Part shown: positions 1-8,682 of the stretch, one piece after another | Numbering within the stretch: the first letter of the stretch is position 1 | Layout: the number at the start of each line of letters is the position of its first letter | NCBI RefSeq assembly: GCF_007830235.1 | Contig: NZ_VLKI01000003.1 | Coordinates: forward strand, 248,001-312,000 | Source of the DNA: Cytobacillus oceanisediminis | Lineage (GTDB): Bacteria; Bacillota; Bacilli; Bacillales; Cytobacillaceae | Direction of reading: 5' to 3' | DNA length: 64,000 nucleotides | Notes under the pieces: model-generated | Databases searched by the model: none | What the model was told of the DNA's origin: nothing | What the model saw: the letters and a program-made list of their open reading frames with translations, nothing else | Made by a program: the position numbers and the translations under genes

Positions 1-31
1 TAATATCTATTCATTTCCTGAGGTGAAATGC

Positions 32-1024
32 ATGTCTTTCCCTGGAAAGTATACCCTTTCCCGTTTTGCAGAAAACGAGCAATTTTTAATAGAGCACATT
101 AACAAAATGACTGCAAAAAATAATATTGATAATATCTCCAGGACTGATGCCTATTTAAATTTTTATAAGGAGCACCCGGAAATATGCTGGGCTTTTCTTG
201 CCTCCATGGTGTCACGTAATGCGGGATGGAATATGTGCGATCTTGAAGGCAGCTGCTTTCCAAAACTTATTGGGAAGCAGGTGAGGGATATGCTTTACCT
301 CACTTATGAAAGAGCGAATTGGATGATCTTTCAGGACGCTTATCCTCAATTGCTCCTCTATCATTATTCGACGAAAATGAATCGGCCAATGTTTCATTTA
401 TTAAAAACTTTTCATGTTTCTTCATTTATGGAACGGGAATGGCTGCATTTCTGGGGAGAAGGAAATAAAAAGAGGTTAATAATTTCACTTATTATCAACG
501 AACAGAATGTTATCCAAAAGCCCGTGATGGAGCACCCTGTTTATAAAAATAAAGTTTTTCATTCAGTGCTTTTTTTCTTTCAGGATTATTTTCATTTTAG
601 CTCGGTTATCTTCCCTACATGTAAAGGTGAATTATACGGAGCCAGTGTAAACGGCTTTAGGTCGGTATCTAAAAGGATAGATCTCGGGAAAAGACTAGCT
701 GAAATTTTGTTTGATCCTGGTTATTATACGGCTATTTATGAATTCGCATCCACCACAATCCATACAGGCTCAAGGCACGATTATGAAAAATATTTTAAGA
801 GGAGGGCACCAAGAAATACTCCTTTCCTACGTTGTACATACCCAATAATTACCCATCACATTCATCAATTTAATGATTGGTCTGCTAAAAAGCGAATTAG
901 GAAAGAATGGCAAAAAGAAACAGTAAGTCAAAGACATCCAGTCCATATAACAGAGTGGTATTTGCACAAACAAAAGCAGCTGAAAGCAGCAGCATGGTTG
1001 GGGAATCTGTTTAATTCCAAATAA
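32..1024 (+). CDS. yppC: DUF2515 family protein YppC
   Basis: A 330-residue soluble protein of the YppC/DUF2515 family; its biochemical role is unknown. It is rich in aromatic residues and in His and Arg, with no signal peptide or membrane segment. I chose the ATG at 32 because gaggtga ends six bases before it; the in-frame GTG at 23 lies inside that ribosome binding site. Identity rests on overall sequence character and on synteny: the genes that follow (a yppD-position gene, yppE, yppF, yppG) repeat the B. subtilis ypp cluster that lies beside recU and ponA. A bidirectional terminator separates it from the convergent sspM. Confidence 0.8.
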   Translation: MSFPGKYTLSRFAENEQFLIEHINKMTAKNNIDNISRTDAYLNFYKEHPEICWAFLASMVSRNAGWNMCDLEGSCFPKLIGKQVRDMLYLTYERANWMIFQDAYPQLLLYHYSTKMNRPMFHLLKTFHVSSFMEREWLHFWGEGNKKRLIISLIINEQNVIQKPVMEHPVYKNKVFHSVLFFFQDYFHFSSVIFPTCKGELYGASVNGFRSVSKRIDLGKRLAEILFDPGYYTAIYEFASTTIHTGSRHDYEKYFKRRAPRNTPFLRCTYPIITHHIHQFNDWSAKKRIRKEWQKETVSQRHPVHITEWYLHKQKQLKAAAWLGNLFNSK

Positions 1025-1050
1025 AAAAGCAAGGAATTTTCCTTGCTTTT
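1025..1050. terminator. Bidirectional intrinsic terminator, yppC/sspM
   Basis: A perfect stem AAAAGCAAGGAA/TTCCTTGCTTTT with a TT loop; the A and T tracts let it end transcripts from both convergent genes. Confidence 0.85.
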
Positions 1051-1063
1051 CGGATTTAGATTC

Positions 1064-1171
1064 TTATGTTGATGGACGGTCAGGGCCTTCAAGTTTTTTA
1101 TTTCCATAGCCAGTCTTAGTTTCTTCCATCTTCTTAGGTTGAACCTTATTTTGTTTTTCTTTTTTTGCCAT
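1064..1171 (-). CDS. sspM: Small acid-soluble spore protein SspM
   Basis: A 35-residue, very basic protein beginning MAKKEKQNK and ending KKLEGPDRPST. B. subtilis SspM, a minor spore protein of 34 residues made in the forespore, ends almost identically (KKLGGPNRPST, from memory). The start has a strong ggaggtg site seven bases upstream; a longer in-frame extension back to 1357 has no such site and no matching family sequence. Its place beside the ypp cluster fits the B. subtilis location. Minor SASPs of this class have little known phenotype. Forespore (SigG) control is expected from the family, but I could not find a clear promoter. Confidence 0.85.
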   Translation of the reverse strand: MAKKEKQNKVQPKKMEETKTGYGNKKLEGPDRPST

Positions 1172-1418
1172 TAGTAAACACCTCCGATATTTAGTTTGTT
1201 CAATGGCTTTTTTTTCATTCCTTGGCGGATGTCGAAACAAAGAATTTTTCATGCAAATTAGTACTTTCTTTGGCGAATCTCTTCTAGTTTTGTCAGCCAT
1301 GAAGGAAACCTCATTCCCAGAGAGAAATATGTAGGCACACAGCAAAAAAATCATCATTGCTTCCAGAATAAATTAGGTGATGAAGAAAGCATGGAGAAAA
1401 GAATGGGGAGGTTTTAAC

Positions 1419-1682
1419 ATGCAAGGGAAAATCGTTGAAAAAAGAGAATTGCTTGCTATGCTGACAGAAATATATGACCAGCTTGAGGAGCTTGAAAGCG
1501 TTCTGGAATCAAATTTATCAGGCCTTCGCCAAAACTGGTATGAAGATCAGACAGATAAAATCACAGTCTGTGGAAATAAACTCGAAACGATTGAAAATGA
1601 ACTAACAGCCTTCTCCGAAACAAAGTCTGAGACAAACAATGCCACAGGGTCCAAAAGCATGCAGCTTGAACTTGGCTTTTAA
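1419..1682 (+). CDS. Small coiled-coil hypothetical protein (yppD position)
   Basis: An 87-residue acidic protein whose middle (about residues 6-50) is heptad-rich and likely helical or coiled coil, with a Ser/Thr/Asn-rich tail. I chose the ATG at 1419 for its ggggagg site; the upstream in-frame ATG at 1377 has no site. It sits between yppC/sspM and yppE, the slot held by yppD in B. subtilis, and its length is close to that protein. I cannot confirm homology by eye. No function is known. Confidence 0.6.
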   Translation: MQGKIVEKRELLAMLTEIYDQLEELESVLESNLSGLRQNWYEDQTDKITVCGNKLETIENELTAFSETKSETNNATGSKSMQLELGF

Positions 1683-1754
1683 GTGAAATAAAATAGCAAT
1701 AACATTCAGTAGCTAATTTATAATAGCTACTTTTATTTTTGGAGCTGATGATCA

Positions 1755-2132
1755 ATGGGAAATGAACTAGAACTGCTGCAATTAACAGAACAGTTAGTAA
1801 TATATGTACAAACCTCCGATGACAAGTATAAAAGTGTAAAGGAGTCAGGGGAAAAGGCTGACTTCTATAACGAAGTGAAGCCTTTTGCAGATGAAGTTAA
1901 AGCCATAAATGATAGCTGGAAGAAAGAAGCCGTGGAGTGGGTTAATAGGCATAAACCGAAAAATCTTTATCCGCAGCAAATTGACTCGGCTTCAGAGCAT
2001 ATCGAAATGGTTTCCATTCAGGCGTTTTACCCAGAAACAAGCAAAACAAGATTCATAAATTATGTTAACTCAGCAATGTATGTGTTAAAGCAATTGATAG
2101 GTTTACTGACAGAAGAAAAGAGGGGAACCTGA
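1755..2132 (+). CDS. yppE: YppE family protein (DUF1798)
   Basis: A 125-residue soluble, mostly helical protein of the DUF1798/YppE family. The family fold is a small helical bundle of unknown function. A ggagctgat site precedes the ATG. It lies 72 bases after the preceding coiled-coil gene and faces the convergent yppF. The length agrees with the family (about 120-125). Assignment comes from sequence character plus synteny. Confidence 0.75.
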   Translation: MGNELELLQLTEQLVIYVQTSDDKYKSVKESGEKADFYNEVKPFADEVKAINDSWKKEAVEWVNRHKPKNLYPQQIDSASEHIEMVSIQAFYPETSKTRFINYVNSAMYVLKQLIGLLTEEKRGT

Positions 2133-2151
2133 TCGGTTCTCCTCTTCGACT

Positions 2152-2367
2152 TTAAACATTAATGGAATCATGGAGGGAGCTATCTTTATAGCTTTCCGGA
2201 ACGGCTGCTCCTTGAGCTTCGAGCTCACGAACAAGATTGCGATAATCTGTACTGGAAATTTCATTATGGATATAGGCCTTTTTGGCAAAATCCAATAACT
2301 CATTAACATTTTCAGGAGTATACTCCCGTAATTGCTGAAACTTCTTTTTTAGTTCGTGAACATTCAT
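2152..2367 (-). CDS. yppF: YppF-like protein
   Basis: A 71-residue, charged helical protein (MNVHELKKKFQQLREYTPEN). I chose the ATG at 2367 because gaggagg lies just upstream on the minus strand; the longer open frame to 2541 has no site and reads like non-coding sequence. YppF in B. subtilis is about 60 residues and sits in the same cluster. Function is unknown. It converges on yppE with only 19 bases between the stop codons. Confidence 0.7.
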   Translation of the reverse strand: MNVHELKKKFQQLREYTPENVNELLDFAKKAYIHNEISSTDYRNLVRELEAQGAAVPESYKDSSLHDSINV

Positions 2368-2753
2368 TTGATAATGCCTCCTCTTAAATATTGATTCGTG
2401 AAGAACAGATTCCTCGCAGTACCGTGGACATGAATAAGGGGACAAGAAATAGTTTGTTTTTTTATATCCTAACATGAAAATTAATTTTTCATCGTTTTTA
2501 AAAAAATCAAACTTCCGACACGTTTCTGCATGGTTAGACAAAAGCGGAAAACGCTTCCAAAATTATTAATTCACCTATCGGCAGGCACTCATAAAAATGT
2601 TGATGAGATGGAAGAGCATTAAAGATTCCGGCTTTTCACACTTTGGGCATGTATTACATATATTGTATTGATGAAGAGGAGTTAGGCGATATACCTATAC
2701 CATAACTAATGAGTACCTTACATTTATTATTGTAATAAGGAGGGTGTTTGCCC

Positions 2754-3377
2754 ATGTTTGGCCGAAAAATAAATAGAGCCAGCCATTTCCAGCCATACGG
2801 GCATTGGAAGCAGTTTCCTTCCAGTGATCCATTCTATTTGGGGATGAATGGCCAACACTATATGAGGCAACAGCCAATGCATGATTATCAGGGTTCATCG
2901 GGGCAGTGGAATCCTTATTATGCACCATATGGAATGACCTACCAGCAGCCTTACCCTGGACAATACCCAATGCAGGATGCACAGTCAAATTTTGGCCCTA
3001 ACCCATATCCGATGCAGGATGTACAGCCAAGTTATAGCCCTAATCCATATCCTGCACAGGGCTATGAGTCCAATTTTCACCCTGCTCAAGCCTCGAAAAA
3101 TCCTAGTATCTTCCAAAATCCATTAGAATCTGAAGGTTACTATGGAATTAATTCTAAGCAGCAGCCCGTACCTCCTTACCCCTATATGAACCCGTATCCT
3201 AAACAATCATTCATACCAAAGCAGCCTTCTGGAGTCCAGACAATCATGAATTCATTTAAAGCACAGGATGGCTCACTGGATCTCAATAAGATGGTGGATA
3301 CAGCTGGCCAAATGATGAATGCTGTAACACAGGTCTCGTCGATGGTAAAAGGGCTGGGTGGCATATTTAAAGTTTAG
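2754..3377 (+). CDS. yppG: YppG-like protein with Pro/Tyr/Gln repeats
   Basis: A 207-residue protein. Residues about 45-115 are rich in Pro, Tyr, Gln and Asn, with repeats of the type PNPYPMQD; the last 60 residues form a conserved-looking C-terminal segment (FKAQDGSLDLNKM) ending in a hydrophobic GGIFKV. YppG-like proteins share this low-complexity body plus C-terminal segment. The composition suggests a spore-coat or surface-layer protein, but that is inference. The ATG at 2754 is nine bases from aaggaggg; a TTG at 2748 is too close to it. Confidence 0.75.
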   Translation: MFGRKINRASHFQPYGHWKQFPSSDPFYLGMNGQHYMRQQPMHDYQGSSGQWNPYYAPYGMTYQQPYPGQYPMQDAQSNFGPNPYPMQDVQPSYSPNPYPAQGYESNFHPAQASKNPSIFQNPLESEGYYGINSKQQPVPPYPYMNPYPKQSFIPKQPSGVQTIMNSFKAQDGSLDLNKMVDTAGQMMNAVTQVSSMVKGLGGIFKV

Positions 3378-3383
3378 TTTTAG

Positions 3384-3407
3384 AGAGGCCGTTCAGGCCT
3401 TTTTTTG
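3384..3407 (+). terminator. Intrinsic terminator after yppG
   Basis: Stem AGAGGCC/AGGCCT with a short loop, followed by seven T. The 280 bases that follow, up to the permease gene, are AT-rich and hold no convincing gene; the 62-codon frame at 3438-3626 has no ribosome binding site. Confidence 0.75.
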
Positions 3408-3689
3408 TTGTAATAAAAAATCAGACTTGAAAAAAGATTGAATATATTTGAAAATAGAATAGCTGGTCTATTTATTGCAATGACTATGTTCTTGCGCATT
3501 GTTTACTTCGGCACAATGTTAACTGGACCGGAAAACAGTAGACAATACTTACAGAGATATTGCATTACATACAATGTATCAAAATATGCAGTAAAATATA
3601 TCTATCATTTACAGATGAATAATTGACAAAATTTAGATAAAAATGAAAAAATAGAAAAATGACTAGAAGTCATTAAAGGGGGGGGGATT

Positions 3690-4553
3690 ATGGTTCGAGC
3701 TGTACAGCAAATATTTATTATATTTGTTTTAATATTACTTCTTGCAGCTTTGCCGAAAATCGTTTCAGTAGATCCGATGGAAGGAGGCCTTGAATGGAAT
3801 TTTGGCAGCCTGCATGAGATTTATGGGGATTTTATCATGGAAATAAGCCATGGGAGCCTTGGATCATATCAGCTGGGCAGGCAAACCCGGCCGATAGCAG
3901 AGGATATCGGAGATAATTTTTTAACCAGTTTACAAATTGTTCTAACTGGTGTGATTTCAGCAGTATTCATTAGCCTGTTATTTGGTGTATTTATAAGCAG
4001 GTTCCGGCCAACGAAGATCTTTGGCATGATGTTTAATATCCTTGCAGCAATCCCTGATTTCATTATCATCGTCATGTCCATGATTCTTGCGGTAAAAGTA
4101 TATAAAGTGACGGGGATAAGAGTGATTTCACTAAGGCCGGATGGGGGTGCACTTAACACATGGTTCCCAACTATGCTTGTGGCTATTGCCCCTACGTTAT
4201 ATTTGTTTAAGCTCGTATCGGTAAAGTACTATCAAACAAGCGGTGAAGATTATATTAAAACGGCTGTTGCGAAGGGTATGGGCTTGAGTTACATAAATTT
4301 TCAGCATGTCTATAAAAATATAGAGCCTTTCATTAAAGCTGAGCTTGTTAAAGTAATTTCTCTGGCTATCGGCAATTTATTTATTATTGAATACATAATG
4401 AATGTCTCTGGTATTACAAAGTTTGTTTTCCAAAGCCATGAAGTTCAGCCAATTGCAATTGGATTATTTGCCATGCTTTTAATATCTCTTATTGTCTATG
4501 TTTCAATTAGGCTTTTATTCTATCTGTTTAAACGGGGTTTTATTTATGAATAG
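3690..4553 (+). CDS. OppB/DppB-type ABC transporter permease
   Basis: A 287-residue inner-membrane permease of the binding-protein-dependent transport family (BPD_transp_1), peptide/nickel class. It has one N-terminal helix, a periplasmic-side loop of about 60 residues, then about five helices. The EAA-type cytoplasmic loop (DYIKTAVAKGMGLSYINFQHVYKN, about 190-213) would contact an ATPase. A run of G (ggggggg) gives the ribosome binding site. It overlaps the next gene by eight bases, so the two are co-translated. No substrate-binding protein or ATP-binding subunit is adjacent, so the pair must borrow these or work differently. Confidence 0.85.
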   Translation: MVRAVQQIFIIFVLILLLAALPKIVSVDPMEGGLEWNFGSLHEIYGDFIMEISHGSLGSYQLGRQTRPIAEDIGDNFLTSLQIVLTGVISAVFISLLFGVFISRFRPTKIFGMMFNILAAIPDFIIIVMSMILAVKVYKVTGIRVISLRPDGGALNTWFPTMLVAIAPTLYLFKLVSVKYYQTSGEDYIKTAVAKGMGLSYINFQHVYKNIEPFIKAELVKVISLAIGNLFIIEYIMNVSGITKFVFQSHEVQPIAIGLFAMLLISLIVYVSIRLLFYLFKRGFIYE

Positions 4554-6957
4554 GCTGCTAAAGGTAAATTACTTATTATATATTGGGACCTTCCTGGTCA
4601 CGGTATTGCTTTTTTTCTGTATTTTTGGCCCAATGATCGCTCCGCACTCATTGACATCGACACTTGAAACGCAATATACAAATGGAAAAGTGCTGGCACC
4701 GCCGATGGAGCCTTTTGAAACAGACTCCTACCCTCTAGGCACTGACAAATGGGGCTATGATCTAATGTCCATGATACTGAATGGGCTTCGATATACGGTC
4801 TTTATAGCTGCAGCCGTCACCGCCATTAAAATGTTATTTGGGACAATTATCGGTTTGTATATTGGAACCTGGAAAAAAACTCCGGGATGGATGATTGCTT
4901 TCGAAAATGCATGGAGCTATGTCCCTCTTTTTTTAATTCTATATTTTTTTCTATCGCCGATTAGCTTTAACAGCTCCTTAGAAACCAGTACACTTATTGG
5001 TTATTTTATAATTATAGCATCGGTAATCAGTATTCCTAGTATTGTTTCGTCAGTAAGACTTAAAACAGCCGAACTATATCAATCCGTTTATATTGATGCT
5101 GGAAGGGTACTCGGGGCAGGCAAACACCGACTCATATGGAAGCACATCTTTCCGCAATTAAAGGAATCTTTTTTAGTCATGTTCATTCTGGAGATTGTCT
5201 ATGTGATTGCCCTTATGGGACAGCTTGCTCTCATGAATATTTTTATAGGCGGTACGATCATGAGATATGATCCGGTCATCTATCTATCTGTCACAAAAGA
5301 ACTGGCGGGACTCGTCGGCCAGGCAAGAGGGAATATTTATGGAAGCACCCATATTCTGCTTGTGCCGTTAATCGTCCTTTTATTTACGACTGCATCCTTT
5401 AGCCTGCTTGCCAATGGATTGAAGAATCGTTTTCATTCCAACTACCAGCGTACACCGTGGATTAAGACTGGGCATGAGCCCCAAGTGATTCCAGCGAGAA
5501 AGCAGTATGGTGCAAAGGGAAGTTTTTGGACGCTTTCCACTCCCAAAATCGCTCTAGGCGCGCTGGTAATTGCATTTGCTGGCGCCGGTATTTATGTGAC
5601 AGCTACAAAGGACGCGGATATAGGTGTCAAAAGCGGCAGCCAGGCTGAATACACCCTTAATTTGGAAATGGATGCAAACGGGATCTTTTCAGCTGAAGCG
5701 GATATCCAATTAAAAAATAAATCGGACGAGGAGTGGGAAGAACTTGTATTTTACTTTATACCCAATGTCTTTAAAGAGGGGCATCAATTCGAATCCGTTA
5801 AAGGAACCTCTGAATCAGAAATCAATGAAGTGACCCTGAATGGGCAGAAAGCGGAGTATACATTAGAGGACGATACTTTAACAATCCCTGTCAGTAAAGG
5901 TATGGCAGATAGGGCTAAACACAAAGTAAACATAAAGTATGGCTTTACAGTGCCTGAAAAAGGAAGCCGTTTTTCAAAGGTGAGCCCTAACCACTATCTT
6001 GCTCAATGGTATCCCATGGCAGCGGTTTACCAAAATGGCAAGTGGAATAAAGAGCCTTATAAAGAGGGGCTGGAAACCTTCCATACAGGCTTCTCCGATT
6101 TCAAAATTTCATATAAACTGCCTAATGGATATTCATTTGTTTCAACTGCTGAAAAGGATCCTGAAGCGGAAAAGAATGAAGGAGCCGTTAAAGCAGAGAG
6201 AGTCAGGGACTTTTTCATTGCTGTCATGAAGGATATGGATATGTATGAAACGGAAGCTGAGGATGGTGTGAAAATTCGGTTGTTTACGAGAAATAATCAT
6301 GACAAAGATCCGGCTGCTTCCCTCGAACTCGCCCGTAAAGCACTGTCTTTTTATCAGGAGAACATAGGGGGGTATCCCCATAACCAGCTTGATATTGTTC
6401 TAGATGAGGGCCAATTTATGGAGTATCCCGGAATCGTAACCATCAACCCTTACATAGGGGATAAACGATTTTATGATATATCCATCGTCCATGAAATTGC
6501 CCATCAATATTTTTATGGAGTGGTAGCTAATGATCCCTACCACCAAGCATGGGTTGATGAAGGTATGACAGAGTTTGCCACATCCATGTATTATTACGCT
6601 GGTGAAAATCAGCCCGAACCGCAGGCGTTTGGAATCTCCCGTTATCGAATGGAGGCAATTGAGGAAGAAGGTCTTGGCAGGCAGTATTCCAATGTCCCGC
6701 TTGATGAGGTAAAACATACTGGCTTTATATATGGCCAGCCAACCCTGGAAATCTATAAGATGATCCAGGAAAAGTACAGGCAAAAGGGCGAAACACCTAA
6801 GGAAGTGGGTATGCAGTATCTATCCGATTATTATCAAAAGTTCCGTTATAAAGAGGTAGATACACAGGAATTTATCCGGTTTACCAAAGACTATTTCAGC
6901 GTTCCCACTGGCTATTTTAATAACTGGCTGGATACTTCAAATAAAGCAAGCAGTTAA
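4546..6957 (+). CDS. OppC-type permease fused to an M1-family metallopeptidase
   Basis: An 803-residue two-part protein. Residues about 1-300 are an OppC/DppC-type permease with an EAA-like loop (DAGRVLGAGKHRLIWKHIF). A further hydrophobic helix at about 335-356 leads into a gluzincin peptidase domain. That domain carries a GQFMEYPG exopeptidase-like motif (622-629) and HEIAH at 649-653, with the third zinc ligand in DEG at 672, exactly the M1 spacing of HExxH-18-E. I chose the ATG at 4546 because it overlaps the upstream stop (ATGAATAG). Membrane topology should place the peptidase outside the cell. I infer that peptides are trimmed at the transporter mouth. There is no sign of a broken junction: the frame is continuous. 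Confidence 0.85.
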   Translation: MNRLLKVNYLLYIGTFLVTVLLFFCIFGPMIAPHSLTSTLETQYTNGKVLAPPMEPFETDSYPLGTDKWGYDLMSMILNGLRYTVFIAAAVTAIKMLFGTIIGLYIGTWKKTPGWMIAFENAWSYVPLFLILYFFLSPISFNSSLETSTLIGYFIIIASVISIPSIVSSVRLKTAELYQSVYIDAGRVLGAGKHRLIWKHIFPQLKESFLVMFILEIVYVIALMGQLALMNIFIGGTIMRYDPVIYLSVTKELAGLVGQARGNIYGSTHILLVPLIVLLFTTASFSLLANGLKNRFHSNYQRTPWIKTGHEPQVIPARKQYGAKGSFWTLSTPKIALGALVIAFAGAGIYVTATKDADIGVKSGSQAEYTLNLEMDANGIFSAEADIQLKNKSDEEWEELVFYFIPNVFKEGHQFESVKGTSESEINEVTLNGQKAEYTLEDDTLTIPVSKGMADRAKHKVNIKYGFTVPEKGSRFSKVSPNHYLAQWYPMAAVYQNGKWNKEPYKEGLETFHTGFSDFKISYKLPNGYSFVSTAEKDPEAEKNEGAVKAERVRDFFIAVMKDMDMYETEAEDGVKIRLFTRNNHDKDPAASLELARKALSFYQENIGGYPHNQLDIVLDEGQFMEYPGIVTINPYIGDKRFYDISIVHEIAHQYFYGVVANDPYHQAWVDEGMTEFATSMYYYAGENQPEPQAFGISRYRMEAIEEEGLGRQYSNVPLDEVKHTGFIYGQPTLEIYKMIQEKYRQKGETPKEVGMQYLSDYYQKFRYKEVDTQEFIRFTKDYFSVPTGYFNNWLDTSNKASS

Positions 6958-7006
6958 ACTTTTATATCCGGTCAGTTTGAATGTCCTTAAAATTGAATTT
7001 CTTAAC

Positions 7007-7045
7007 ACAAAAACAAGCAGTCTATCACTCTGCTTGTTTTTGTTT
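7007..7045. terminator. Bidirectional terminator, permease-peptidase/Hsp20
   Basis: ACAAAAACAAGCAG pairs with CTGCTTGTTTTTGT across a 9-base loop, with T-rich arms for both converging transcripts. Confidence 0.8.
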
Positions 7046-7110
7046 ACCCAGACAATTTAATAGAGCTCAATTGAAGAGGCTTCTCAGCTGCATTATGGCA
7101 GTGGTCCGGG

Positions 7111-7581
7111 TCAGCTTTCATCAATAAGTATTCTTTTTCCCTGCTGTTTTGGCACTGTAATCTGCAGCAGTCCATTTTGGTAAACCGCTTTTACTTTATT
7201 TTCATTTACCGGCTGTGGAAGGGGAATTGTACGGCTGGAGCGCTGCAGGCTTTGCTGTCTTCTGAAGATTTTTCTGTTCTCATCCTCTTCCGTTACCATT
7301 TCAGCAGATTTAACAGATATCGTAATATAATTGTCCAGTATATCGATTTGGATTTGCTCTTTGTTTATTCCTGCGAGCTCTGCAGTAATGATATGTTCTT
7401 TCTCTGTTTCTGCAACATCCACATGGAAGGAAGAAGCAAAAGGGAAGGGGTTCTTAAAAAAATCATCCATTGTCTGCAGAAACCCTTTCACCGGCTTTTC
7501 ATGGAATAGCTGATTCATGGACTTCATTAAATCACCAAACGGCTCGTTTCTGTCTCTTTCTCTCTTCTTTGGATCTTCCAT
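7111..7581 (-). CDS. Hsp20/alpha-crystallin small heat shock protein
   Basis: A 156-residue small heat shock protein. The alpha-crystallin core spans about residues 50-140, including the AELAGINKEQIQIDI strand region and the conserved GLLQITVPK near the C-terminus. The N-terminal arm is charged and carries a Phe-rich patch. It is a holdase-type chaperone by family; some Bacillus members (CotM, CotP) are spore coat proteins, so a sporulation role cannot be excluded. I chose the ATG at 7581, nine bases after gagaggg; the ATG at 7590 abuts that site. Confidence 0.85.
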   Translation of the reverse strand: MEDPKKRERDRNEPFGDLMKSMNQLFHEKPVKGFLQTMDDFFKNPFPFASSFHVDVAETEKEHIITAELAGINKEQIQIDILDNYITISVKSAEMVTEEDENRKIFRRQQSLQRSSRTIPLPQPVNENKVKAVYQNGLLQITVPKQQGKRILIDES

Positions 7582-7696
7582 AACATGCATCCCCTCTCAT
7601 ACAGGATTATTCATCATATCTTATGCTGCCCATTGGGTGAATGTTCCTGATGGAGAAGGCTATTGAAGAATAAAAAAAACCGCTTAGATGCGGCTT

Positions 7697-8389
7697 TTAA
7701 AAAATTTCTTCAAGTAGTTGATCAGGCTTAATGATTAAATGCCCATCCTTATCTGTTTCAATTAAATTATTTTTTTTCATCTTTGTTAGTGTTCGGCTGA
7801 CAGTTTCTCTTGTGGTGCCGATCATATTGGCAAGGTCCTTATTTGTAAAATCGCCCTTTAGGATGAAGGAGCCTTCTTCGAGCTCCTGTCCATGCATTTT
7901 GGCAAGCCGTACCAGCAGCTTAATTATTTGCTCATAAGTATTATTTAAAATCTGTGCCTCTAATCTTTCTTGCAGATCAACAATTTTTTCACCAAGCACC
8001 TTAAATACTTTGATGCATAATTCAGGATTTTCGATGAGAACTTTCTCAAACTGAGCAATTGGGACCACAACAAGCTGGGCGTTTTCAAGTACTTCGGAAA
8101 AAGCAGGATATCCGCCCTTCCGGAAAAAGCCTACATGCGGGAACATCTCGCCTTTGGTCAAAATCGCTACAATTTGCTCTTTTCCGTTAATATCACTTTT
8201 ATATATCTTAACTCTGCCGTTATTAATAAAATAAACATTTTCCAAAGGATCATCCTGGAGGAAAACATGGCTTCCTTTTTTCCATTCCCTTGATATTGAA
8301 ATCTCAACAACTTTATCAAGTTCTTCATCGTTAAGTTCCCGAAAAAGGGAGAATTGAGAAAGAACTTTCTTAATTTCTGCTGCTTTCAT
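7697..8389 (-). CDS. Crp/Fnr family transcriptional regulator
   Basis: A 230-residue regulator with a cyclic-nucleotide-binding-like beta barrel (about 10-125), a long dimer helix (FKVLGEKIVDLQERLEAQIL) and a C-terminal winged helix (TNKDLANMIGTTRETVSRTL). It has no cysteine cluster for an Fe-S centre, unlike Bacillus Fnr, so it senses something other than O2 via 4Fe-4S. It is a close paralogue of the regulator at 20913-21602 beside the NO reductase. The ATG at 8389 follows gaggtgga; an upstream in-frame ATG at 8458 lacks a site. It stands alone. Confidence 0.85.
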   Translation of the reverse strand: MKAAEIKKVLSQFSLFRELNDEELDKVVEISISREWKKGSHVFLQDDPLENVYFINNGRVKIYKSDINGKEQIVAILTKGEMFPHVGFFRKGGYPAFSEVLENAQLVVVPIAQFEKVLIENPELCIKVFKVLGEKIVDLQERLEAQILNNTYEQIIKLLVRLAKMHGQELEEGSFILKGDFTNKDLANMIGTTRETVSRTLTKMKKNNLIETDKDGHLIIKPDQLLEEIF

Positions 8390-8641
8390 AATCCACCTCA
8401 TACTTCCCGTTCTAATAATCTTATTGTAACAAAAAACAGGAAGAAGTTTTATATCCATTTAAATTCTAGAAACATACCAGTTTATTTAAGTATACGGCCC
8501 ATCATGGTCCCGCCTCGAATAGTCAGTATATAAAATGCATGCTATTTCCTCATAGGTCATACCTTCAGTAAATTAGCAAAAAATTCAACTTATAGATTGC
8601 CAGAAAAAGTTAATGAAATTTACGAGTTTCTTCTGTTAGAA

Positions 8642-8655
8642 CGAACGTTTATTCG
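8642..8655 (+). promoter_or_regulatory. Candidate LexA (SOS) box before mrfA
   Basis: CGAACGTTTATTCG matches the palindrome CGAAC-N4-GTTCG at 9 of 10 fixed positions. Its form is nearly that of the inverted B. subtilis recA box (CGAACGCATATTCG, from memory). It lies 28 bases upstream of the mrfA start, between the presumed promoter and the ribosome binding site, a position suited to repression. The 292-base gap from 8390 holds no other gene. Confidence 0.55.
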
Positions 8656-8682
8656 CTAGAATAGGGATATGAGGTGAAAAAG

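Noticed and set aside
3438-3626. 62-codon open frame before the permease gene
   Set aside because: No ribosome binding site, AT-rich, unlike any family; more likely promoter region.
7697-8389. Assignment as the oxygen sensor Fnr
   Set aside because: The cysteines needed for a 4Fe-4S cluster are absent.
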